A model generated the notes under the pieces. That model saw only the letters and a list, made by a program, of their open reading frames with translations, had not been told where the DNA came from and searched no databases. This document shows, one piece after another, positions 56,369 through 64,000 of a stretch of DNA of 64,000 nt. The translations under genes and the position numbers were made by a program. Numbering within the stretch: the stretch's first letter is position 1; each line of letters starts with the position of its first letter. This DNA comes from Terfezia claveryi (Eukaryota > Ascomycota > Pezizomycetes > Pezizales > Pezizaceae), in the NCBI GenBank assembly GCA_015179025.1, contig WHUX01000042.1, forward strand, positions 124,001 through 188,000, given 5' to 3'.

Positions 56369-57433
56369 TCAAGACAGATAATACCTCAGCTTCATTAACC
56401 ACATCTGTGCCTTAACAGTCTGATGATGTATCAATATTGCTGCCTCTTCTACGTTCGATCGTAGTCCTAGTAACTTTTTGACTTCCTCCGCCTTCGTTGA
56501 TAATTTATCTGTTGAGGGGAACATTGCATTGATGTCGTGTATAGGGACCGTTTTCCCATTAGATAAAGTGCGAAGCATCCCTGTTGGCATTAAATACCGT
56601 GGCCTTTTTCCCCTCTTCACATTCTCATCACCCAGATTCGGCACTTCCGATGCAATCCCCTCCTCTGGAGATTTCCATACCAGTATGCACCCCACCTCTC
56701 GCTCTTTCCTATCCCCTGCGTCTAAAGGCTCATCGCCGTTCCCCACCTCTACGACTCCCTTACCTGGTAATACCTTCATCATCTGGGCCAACTCCCACAG
56801 TACCCTCCTTCGTATTCCCCTCTCCACATAAACTGGCATATCCCCCCTCCACTTGACATTCCCCGCCCCCCGACTCCCCTCATCTGGAATCAACTTCTTC
56901 CATGCCCCCTTCTTCATCATAGCAGTAAACACCCCCCTCCGACAGCCCACATGAATACCCTGCATCGTCGTCTGCCTATTGATCGTCTCTGGCAACAGAT
57001 TCGTCGGTAGCATGTACACACCACTATCTTCTTTCCCCTCAGTAACTTTTGTTCCAGGCCGTCTCAACACCCCCAATCGAACCAGTAAAAATGCAGGCAA
57101 CCTCAGTTGATGCGGGAAAGCATTTCGCACGGGTGTAGCCAGGATTCGTGCGTAAGGATTGGCTTTTAATTTTGCTGATAGCTCGGTAGGAGGGGCGTTT
57201 AGCCCGGCGAGGGGCCGAAGCTTGGGATTGCGTTTGGAGTAGGGGAGGTAGTGGGCTGGAAATTCGATGAGTGGGGAGAGAGGCAGGGGTGTCGAGATCC
57301 TAGGTGAGTCGATAGCCTGGGAACTGTTCGGCGGGGCCGGCGGGAGGCGATAGCCTGTGGGTATAGTGTTCATGGGGGCAAAGTTCCGCCGGAAGCTGGA
57401 AAGGGGTGGGGACGGGAAAGGTCGTGGCTTCAT
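56369..57433 (-). CDS. Hypothetical protein, 354 aa, possibly mitochondrial
   Basis: An intronless frame of 354 codons is rich in P, R and L. The N-terminus MKPRPFPSPPLSSFRRNFAP is basic and has no acidic residue before about residue 42, which fits a mitochondrial presequence. Further features are YLPYSKRNPKLRPLAGLNAP, ANPYARILATPVRNAFPHQL, RLPAFLLVRLGVLRRPGT and the C-terminal AAILIHHQTVKAQMWLMKLR. Such blocks recall poorly characterised fungal mitochondrial translation or respiratory-growth proteins, but I cannot assign a family. It converges with the LisH gene, about 220 bp apart. Confidence 0.72.
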   Translation of the reverse strand: MKPRPFPSPPLSSFRRNFAPMNTIPTGYRLPPAPPNSSQAIDSPRISTPLPLSPLIEFPAHYLPYSKRNPKLRPLAGLNAPPTELSAKLKANPYARILATPVRNAFPHQLRLPAFLLVRLGVLRRPGTKVTEGKEDSGVYMLPTNLLPETINRQTTMQGIHVGCRRGVFTAMMKKGAWKKLIPDEGSRGAGNVKWRGDMPVYVERGIRRRVLWELAQMMKVLPGKGVVEVGNGDEPLDAGDRKEREVGCILVWKSPEEGIASEVPNLGDENVKRGKRPRYLMPTGMLRTLSNGKTVPIHDINAMFPSTDKLSTKAEEVKKLLGLRSNVEEAAILIHHQTVKAQMWLMKLRYYLS

Positions 57434-58408
57434 TGTTTGGTAAGTCGGGGGGAATATGTCGAATCAGGGGAGTCGAGAGCAGTCCAGTTGTAGTCTTTCT
57501 TGGCACAGAAAATAGCCCTACCGGGTAGCGCGTTTATTTGGTAGTGATATGTGCATTTGTTTGCATGAATCTACCCTCAAGTAGATCCATCGACGTATAG
57601 TATTAAAACATTACATTTTATATTACAGTGCCTAATACAAATTCTGATGTGGACTGCATCTGCAGTGATATCTTGCCAACCAATGAGCTTGGTAGAAGCT
57701 GCTGTCTGCATGGCAGAGGCCCCCCAATGAACTATCAGGTACTAAGGCCGTGAAATATGTACTGAATCCCCCCCGTCCCCTTGGCAACACTTCTACAACG
57801 ATCGGAAACTCCAACACCATCTGACCTTTCAATGCGTGCGGGGAATTTAAGATAAATATTCCGCCCAGGGGTCTTTAAGGTTGAATTTGTACCTTGTCAA
57901 ATTCTTTGTTATTTGCTATAATGACGATAGGTAGATGTGGAAATCAGGCGTACGTAGGAGGATATATGTGTGTGCAGAAGGGGGGAGGCATTGGGCCTCA
58001 TAACCTGTAAAATCAGGCACTGATGAGAAGCTCATGTATCGCATGTATTCTGTATTCTATATCATGATCGATAGTAAGGAAGAAGCAGACAGAGAGCAAG
58101 AAGGCGCGTCACCATCAATCCAATGGACCTCGCTACCACCCTTCTCTTCTGATCGATCCTGAATCTTACTGCAGATACACTTAAGGACTAGTCTGGTTGC
58201 ACGACCCACCGACACGACCGACTTGAGGACACAGGCCTCCCGTGACAAATGCTACTGCTGAAAGCTCTACCCATCGTCAATTTCGTGTGGCCAACAAATA
58301 CAGATCTCCTGGGCGGATATTTGAAAGGCTAGAGAGAAAGGCTTCCGTCCAGTTCAATTTCAACCTCACATTGGGATCTCCAACACGATAATCTCACTCG
58401 ATAAGAAG
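57434..58408. other. Intergenic region
   Basis: No gene is seen. It contains the long-form micro-insertion at 58179-58230. Confidence 0.45.
58179..58230 (+). repeat. Long-form micro-insertion with 10-bp duplication (one mismatch)
   Basis: The 32-nt insert starts TAGTCTGGTTGCACGACCCA (58189-58220). It is flanked by ACTTAAGGAC at 58179-58188 and ACTTGAGGAC at 58221-58230. Confidence 0.78.
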
Positions 58409-58565
58409 ATGCCTATCAGTCGAGTTTTATGTATGTACCCGAATACCGTCGCACCTTTTTATATCATCAGGCTAATGAACTAACATTGAACCGCTCATAG
58501 TCAGCATAGTATGTAATGCTGCCGCCGTCTTCTCCTCTCCACCTCTGGTATCCTCTACACAATGA
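58409..58565 (+). CDS. Possible very small spliced ORF with signal-peptide-like sequence
   Basis: ATG at 58409 starts MPISRVL. A textbook 70-nt intron (GTATGT donor, CTAAC branch site, TCATAG acceptor, 58431-58500) leads into FSIVCNAAAVFSSPP and a stop at 58563-58565, 28 aa in all. The hydrophobic run followed by Ala/Ser residues resembles a signal peptide with almost no mature protein. This may be the surviving start of a decayed secreted-protein gene or a uORF-like transcript. The intron quality is the main evidence. Confidence 0.3.
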
Positions 58566-58835
58566 ATAAGCCCACTCGAGTCCGAACCCCTACCACAACA
58601 ACTGGCACAGGGTACTTATAAAATTCCTAGCTTTGCTCTGGGAGGATTCCAGAGGTCGGGTAAGGCATCTCCAATCCTTCTGTTCTTCGATGCATGTTGC
58701 GCATGATGTTGTGGCCGTGATTGCGTTGATTGAAATTGTTGAGGTTCTGTTGTTGTGGAACAGGGAGAGCTCCTCCACCCAATCTGGGTCTATGCACACA
58801 AAGAGGTATAATTATTGTGGGGGAATGTGGGGTAA

Positions 58836-58860
58836 GTCGAGGTTAGTCTGGTTGGTCGAG
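58836..58860 (+). repeat. Micro-insertion with 6-bp duplication
   Basis: The insert GTTAGTCTGGTTG (58842-58854) is flanked by GTCGAG at 58836-58841 and 58855-58860. Confidence 0.75.
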
Positions 58861-58879
58861 AGTACGCTTGGTTAGACCG

Positions 58880-58902
58880 TAGTCTGGTTGCATGACCCCT
58901 CC
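58880..58902 (+). repeat. Long-form dispersed motif, no clear duplication
   Basis: TAGTCTGGTTGCATGACCCC followed by TCC matches the long form. No direct repeat is evident around it. Confidence 0.55.
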
Positions 58903-58909
58903 GTGATAT

Positions 58910-58942
58910 CCGATGCATGTAGTCTGGTTGGCACCGATGCAT
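58910..58942 (+). repeat. Micro-insertion with 9-bp duplication
   Basis: The insert GTAGTCTGGTTGGCA (58919-58933) is flanked by perfect CCGATGCAT repeats at 58910-58918 and 58934-58942. Confidence 0.88.
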
Positions 58943-58948
58943 TGGGAT

Positions 58949-58990
58949 GGGATAGCTTAGTCTGGTTGCACTCCACAGGAGGGGATAGCT
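58949..58990 (+). repeat. Micro-insertion with 9-bp duplication
   Basis: The 24-nt insert TAGTCTGGTTGCACTCCACA plus GGAG (58958-58981) is flanked by perfect GGGATAGCT repeats at 58949-58957 and 58982-58990. Confidence 0.88.
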
Positions 58991-60116
58991 GGACTTCCTT
59001 TTTCGGATCGACGCTAATAACGAATTCTCCGGCCCGATGGACTTCCAAGCCGAATATCAATCGCTATCGTTGTCTAGGGAATGAACCATAGGCCCATGCT
59101 AGCGATACGACTTTTACGCTGGTTGATTGCAATTGGTTTTAGCTGCTCTAGGTTGGTTTCGACTATTGGTTACTTTGTTTCTTTCGAGTTACGCGAGAAA
59201 ATGTTGCTCTACGAGCGGCTTATTACTAGAGCCAACCAGACTAGCTTTGCTTTACCATTTCTAGTGGCCTTGGTGGGTACTGGAAGTAAATATGCTGCTG
59301 TAAAAATAAGATGATGATTAGGACAAGGGCAAAACCACCGAGTTGCCAAGAACTCCAAATCTTCCGTTCTTGGACATCGGCCTTTCAAGGTTATTCTAAC
59401 TTCTCACCCGTCAGTACCGATGCAGGAGTGCTGTAACTTATGACTTCGGCAGATATCCGATTGCATTATGATGTGGGAATACTAGTAATCGCCATGATAT
59501 TGGCATCCTCGCATTTTGTTCAATAGACCTTGTGTAGTGACCGCTCTCCTCGGCTAGGTACATCTTGTAGAAATACTCTCGCGGGTCGCCAGGAAAGGAA
59601 AGTGACGGTACTCAGGGTAAAACAAGGATGACACAAGAATTCTCAGGAAGGAAAGCGACGGTGAGAAAGGGCACATTTGATACGTACTCTATACTCCGAA
59701 TTCGAACTTTAGGCAGCACTAGCAGCTACATGAAGTCGTCATATACAACCGAAACGGCAAGTAGCCATTTTATTCTCTCTGTGAAAACTCATATCTATAT
59801 GCAACCCCTACCTTTAAACTAAGTAGCCCAGGTAACCAGGGAATCTCTCGCTATATATAGAGTATGCTGATACTGTTGATGATATCCAAATCCAATGCAT
59901 GCACCCATAATTGATAGCAAAACCAGAAAAGAGGAAATTATGGAAGAAAATGTAGAACCCAAAAACTAACTAGACCCTTTGTACCTTTTTTACATTATCA
60001 TTCCATCATAAGGATGTAATGTAGGGGAGAAAGCAAGAGATAATAGAGTAGTTAGAATAGGCAGTCGTAAGCCTCATAAAATGTACAAGGTGGGTTGGTT
60101 TTACACAGAGGTACTC
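58991..60116. other. Intergenic region 3' of the MATE gene
   Basis: No gene is supported. A reverse motif GCCAACCAGACTAG lies at about 59231-59244 without clear duplication. The sequence near 60117 is the 3' flank of the minus-strand transporter gene. Confidence 0.45.
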
Positions 60117-62409
60117 TTAACTTGCAGTGGTGCGCTGATTGGCAGCTTCAACGACCTGTCCCGAAGAAGCATCAGTTAGTTATTCAGTGGCTCAATGGTT
60201 TAAAGTACGAAAATGAAATACCTTTGTCCAATTTGTCTGTAGCACCACATAAGACTCCACCGCCGCAACCAAGAACAGGGCCAGTGAAACCCCCATCCAC
60301 AATCCCAGTAAATCCCAATGCCAGACGAACCCTGCCACGATTGACAAAGGTAAGGCGATAACGTAATAAGCCACCAAGTTGACCCATCCGCCAATATATT
60401 GCCGACCTTGGCCTCTGAGAATGCCTGCTGCCATTGCTGCGATGCCGTCAGCGACTTGAAATGACGCCGCTAGAGGCAGGACACTGGCTACGAGGCCAAT
60501 GACCTCCGGGTCGTCCGTAAATAACCTTGGGATGGCGTTTTTGGAAAAGTACAGAATCAGGAAATTGATGCACCCCTGGATTGCCGATGCAATGAGCCCT
60601 GTATACGCTGCTCGTTTTGCAGCATCTTCTAGTGTTGCACCCAGGAAGTTGGCTACTCGAGTTGAGCAAGCAATTGATAACGCAAAAGGAATCTGGTAAA
60701 TGAGTGAACATGTAGTGGAGATGACGGATTGAGCGGCAACGTGTGCTGTTGAGAAATAGCTTGCCAGTAGTGTAAGTATTTCAAACGCCAAAAACTCAGC
60801 TAGTAGCATGAGTAAGCCTGGAATTGCAAGTTTGATCTGATTGATGTGAGCATGTTGAATTCACTTCTGAATGCGGGTGTAGTTACCATGGGCCACCAGT
60901 TTTGCCATGCCTTCTTGGAGAAACCACCCCAGCATTCCGAGCCTCCGATGAAACGAACATAAAGGAACAATAGGAACGGCATCAGCCAGTTTGTGATAAC
61001 AACTGCCACTGGGGCGCCCAGGAACCCAATCCCAAATGTAGGATGCTGGGTCATTATATTAGCATTTGACAAAAGTTAATGCAGGAATTTCAGAGGTATA
61101 AAAATCGTACCCAGACAAGCGCCCAGTTGAGAAACGCATTGATTGGAGAGGTGATCAACAGAACCCATGTTGATGCAGCAAAAAGTCCTGAGGTCTAGTT
61201 AGTAAACGGAGACATTCGAGAATATTGGTATATCTGACCTTGAGCTTGTGTGAAACGCTTACCCGCTTCGAAGGTGGCGTATCCGGGCCTACCTTTGTTA
61301 GTAGGGAACTCCAATTGCTGCTCGTAAAGTTTGAGGACTCACAATCCAAATATCAGTACACGAAGGTATGAGCCTGCTAATGCAGCAAGCCGCTTATCCG
61401 GCACTATGAGGTTAAGGATACTTTCGCCAAAGTACCTAATCCAAGCGTTTGTTAGCATTTGGTACATTTCGTATCCCTCGATTATTCTGGCCATAAATAA
61501 AACGCAAGCATGAAACATCCATACCAGACCACCGAGATTGGTATTGATATAACCAGAAGAAAGAAGACCATCCTCTGCATATGCAATCCAACCAATTTCT
61601 TTTGACCTGCACCATAAGCCTGTGCGCACAAAGTATCCAGTGATGTGGCCAGGCCTAAGTAGATTCAAGTCAGAAATTTCCTATCAGAGGCTGCAATTGT
61701 TAGCCATACCTTGGAAGATAGCGTATCCTGTTATTGTCCCAGTCATTCCCGCTAAGGACGCGGCGGCCAATTCGCTTTTGCCCAGGTTCCCCGCGGACAG
61801 TATAGATGCTATTGTCAAGCTGTACTGCAGGCTGAAGGTAATCACAAGAGGCAAGGAATACCTGGCTAATACCTTGGACTCTCTCTGCCATGTTGTATGT
61901 ATCCTACCCGCCATAACGGCATCCTCCCATTTTGAAGCAATCTCCTCCGTACCAAGTAAATCCGTGGCTTCTTCGCCATTTCTACCCCCCTCGGTAATAA
62001 TACTTTCGGGGAAAAGGGGCTTTTGATCGTTTGAGGAGGCGATAGATGCTGGGGCTCGGCCATCATGTTGTATAGTTCCATACGAGGCTCTCATATTGCT
62101 GTCCTTCAGTAACCTCCGCTCGTCATCTTTTATGTCTTCCAATTCGGCGCGTGTGAGGCAAAAGTTCGAAACTCCTGCTGCAGTAGAAATAATAACAGGT
62201 AGTCCATAACCCCCAGGGATCACAGGTGGCCTCCGGTAGCTACCCGAAAGCCCACCCGCGGAATGGCTTTGCAAAGAGTGGCCTCCTGTAGGGAAAATGA
62301 GCGGCGACGACAACGATGAGGTCGGCACGTTGTCATCACTGCGGCGTGTATGAAGGAACTGCAAGCTGGAACTGTCAGAGGAGCTGTCGGAACCCGTTGG
62401 TGACTGCAT
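60117..62409 (-). CDS. MATE-family multidrug/toxin extrusion transporter
   Basis: Eight exons (62409-61710, 61654-61525, 61435-61343, 61288-61239, 61187-61111, 61045-60887, 60836-60222, 60155-60117) join in phase to an intact 620-aa protein. The first ~190 residues are a cytosolic Ser-rich tail. Twelve membrane helices follow, with MATE signatures AGNLGKSELAAASLAGMTG, LATSLDTLCAQAYGAGQK and ALSIACSTRVANFLGA. The last reflects the inverted second half of the MATE fold. GILRGQGRQYIGGWVNLVAY is also conserved. MATE carriers export cationic or organic compounds in exchange for protons or sodium at plasma or vacuolar membranes; fungal relatives include yeast Erc1. Introns of 50-89 nt with good consensus sites support every junction. 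The last exon codes for only 12 residues, VVEAANQRTTAS. Confidence 0.95.
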
Positions 62410-62819
62410 CTTCTTCAATCGTACTCTGCAGCAACAAGTTGGCAAGAGGTACGAGGGGGCAAAAGCACTTTAGTAGGCGCTCCATCTTCCAGTTATCAGG
62501 AACACTACTTAAGTACGTACTAAGTAGCCTAAATACTTAGTAGCCATTATTACCATTACCATGCCATCAATCCGCACTCTCCTCTGTGGCCCCCCTCCCC
62601 CGCCGACATTTGCAACCCAGTTCTGACAGAAATCAGGTACAGCGGGCGCCGATGGATTCGGATCAACAGCTATCTACACCAGTTTGGGCATAGAGCGTCC
62701 GGGGACTCCGAGAAATGCCCGCTGTCAGTTGTGTTTGTTGCGGCAACTAGGGCCAGCTTCGAAGAATAAACCCTCGTGATAAACTTATGAGATGCTTACT
62801 TAAACCCAGCTAGTCAGCC

Positions 62820-62854
62820 ATTCTTATACGCAACCAGACTAGCTATCCTTATAC
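62820..62854 (-). repeat. Micro-insertion with 10-bp duplication (one mismatch)
   Basis: The insert GCAACCAGACTAGCT (62830-62844) is flanked by ATTCTTATAC at 62820-62829 and ATCCTTATAC at 62845-62854. Confidence 0.72.
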
Positions 62855-63362
62855 ATAAATAAATCTTGCCAATAATGCGCGTAATACAAGAGTAAACGCG
62901 GGCATCCAGAAGTGTTTGGCCTCGGATCTAAATAAGCAATTGTTCCCGCTCATTATTATTGCAATTTCGAGGGTAATTAAAGTAAAGTACTTAGAACAGG
63001 GTTGCCGGACTCTGTTGTCTCTCCCAGATTTTGGCCCCACATGTTCGCTCCAAGGGCAGAAGCATTAAGGTAACCAATTATCTCAATTATCTCCCGCCTG
63101 GTAGGCAATTACTTGAGGTCGGGTCACCAGGATCACCATTTGGAGGAGGAATGAAGCCCTGCTGCTGGAACCGTACTATACATATATGTACTTTGTACGT
63201 TATGCGATAGCTATGGGAGGATTCAAAAATTTCGGTCACTTGGCGAGAGATGCCATGGGGCCCCACACGATCGCAATCATCCGGATCCGTTATTGCAATC
63301 TTTCTATCGCTGTCATGTTACATGTACTCATATATATATTGCATGAAAACGAAGTTGCAGGC

Positions 63363-63377
63363 GTAGTCTGGTTGGCA
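63363..63377 (+). repeat. Short-form dispersed motif, no clear duplication
   Basis: TAGTCTGGTTGGCAC is a perfect match to the 15-nt consensus. Only a weak TGCA repeat flanks it. Confidence 0.6.
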
Positions 63378-63444
63378 CGTGCAATGTGGGATTAATAAAG
63401 CGCGACTCTGGTTAAACTTACCGCTTTCGGACATCTTATGTAGA

Positions 63445-63487
63445 ATTAGGCATAGTCTCGATCAGACCCTCTACGTACGATTAGGCA
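63445..63487 (+). repeat. Long-form variant with 8-bp duplication
   Basis: The 27-nt insert begins TAGTCTCGATCAGACCCTCT (63453-63479). It is flanked by ATTAGGCA at 63445-63452 and 63480-63487. Confidence 0.85.
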
Positions 63488-63505
63488 GTCAGTCGCGATC
63501 ACCCA

Positions 63506-63615
63506 ACGTCAAGTGTAGTCTGGGTTGCAGAGGACTGCGAGCAACCAGACAATGTAACCAGACTACATACCAGACATGTACGGTGCCAACCAGACTAACT
63601 ACGGTACGTCAAGTG
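63506..63615. repeat. Composite micro-insertion cluster inside a 10-bp duplication
   Basis: Perfect ACGTCAAGTG repeats (63506-63515 and 63606-63615) bracket a 90-nt cluster. The cluster contains TAGTCTGGGTTGCA (+), GCAACCAGACA, GTAACCAGACTA and GCCAACCAGACTAA (-). The last of these has its own duplication. Confidence 0.82.
63579..63605 (-). repeat. Nested micro-insertion with 6-bp duplication
   Basis: The insert GCCAACCAGACTAAC (63585-63599) is flanked by TACGGT at 63579-63584 and 63600-63605, inside the larger 63506-63615 unit. Confidence 0.75.
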
Positions 63616-63743
63616 ATGTCCCGTTACTTTGTCAGGTGAATTAGAGTCACTATCTTTTAGTCTTAGTCTGGTTTCTTTACACGGCCTAATTCACTAGTAC
63701 CTATAGCCGAACCAGCCTGCAGAAAACAAATTATTCTTGATAA

Positions 63744-63785
63744 AAACAGCCATAGGAGGGTTTGTGCCAACCAGCTAGAAACAGC
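63744..63785 (-). repeat. Long-form micro-insertion with 7-bp duplication
   Basis: The 28-nt insert (63751-63778) runs CATAGGAGGG to GTGCCAACCAGCTAG. Reversed, it reads CTAGCTGGTTGGCAC, then ACCCTCCTATG, the long-form order. AAACAGC flanks it at 63744-63750 and 63779-63785. Confidence 0.75.
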
Positions 63786-64000
63786 TCCTCCACATACCAA
63801 TTGTATACGTACAGTAGTATATATACATCGCTTAGGTCTGGGAAAGGTACGGCACATGCGTCAACACTGGATGAATTAACGACGACCAGGCATAACTCCA
63901 GTACTACGTATTTCACACGGGTTACCGTAATGCAACCAGACTAGTTCAGCCCTATGTACCATAAAACGTATGGACAGAACTGCAACCATACTACGATTGG

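Larger units (their letters stand above)
62410..64000. other. Intergenic region with a dense micro-insertion cluster
   Basis: No protein gene is supported. The stretch 63360-64000 holds about ten copies or variants of the dispersed motif in both orientations, several nested. Confidence 0.55.

Overview
The window looks like filamentous ascomycete (Pezizomycotina-type) nuclear DNA. Its conserved genes carry many short GT-AG introns (about 42-190 nt) and encode eukaryotic core proteins (TAF6, SNF4, SDH3, an inhibitor-2/GLC8 homologue). Its transposon copies show C-to-T/G-to-A type decay, as expected where repeat-induced point mutation (RIP) acts. The very large gene-poor share recalls repeat-rich Pezizomycetes such as truffles and morels, but I cannot place it below subphylum.

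Layout. 0.7-7.4 kb: four housekeeping-type genes on + (a small hypothetical protein, a GFA/DUF636 protein, inhibitor-2/GLC8, SDH3). 7.4-18 kb: gene desert with relics, a MITE, and a ~1.35 kb unit bounded by an inverted repeat. 18-19.6 kb: TAF6 (-). 20.4-22.3 kb: a complete Crinkler-type gene (-). 22.3-31 kb: mostly non-coding, with a 194-aa ORF, a tRNA-like element, three kinds of minisatellite and a double CxxC zinc-motif gene. 31.2-32.4 kb: a LaeA-like methyltransferase (-). 33-44 kb: transposon territory with two MITE families, a frameshifted cysteine-rich pseudogene, and a complete Tc1/mariner element sitting 8 bp from a complete pogo/Fot1-like element. 44.7-46.2 kb: SNF4 (-). 48.9-53.2 kb: a six-exon 1,266-aa gene with a C48/Ulp1 protease domain (-), followed upstream by a 73-aa basic protein gene (-). 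54.6-56.2 kb: LisH/beta-propeller gene (+). 56.4-57.4 kb: hypothetical, possibly mitochondrial (-). 60.1-62.4 kb: eight-exon MATE transporter (-). The last 1.5 kb is non-coding.

The most unusual signal is a family of very short insertions (9-32 nt) scattered through the intergenic DNA. They share one constant end, TAGTCTGG, and run for variable lengths through TAGTCTGGTTGGCAC and, in long forms, on to GACCCTC and GTAGA. At least 19 copies, in both orientations, are bracketed by 5-10 bp direct repeats like target-site duplications. They cluster and nest at 58.8-59.0 and 63.4-63.8 kb. I know of no described element this short with duplications. Plausible readings are aborted target-primed reverse transcripts anchored at one RNA 3' end, or oligonucleotide capture at staggered breaks.

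A second pattern links a 174-180 bp MITE with CCGG ends to dispersed TACCGGTA palindromes that look like its excision footprints. Single-base deletions interrupt TAF6, SNF4 and the LisH gene, twice in G/C runs, which hints at consensus errors in the assembly.
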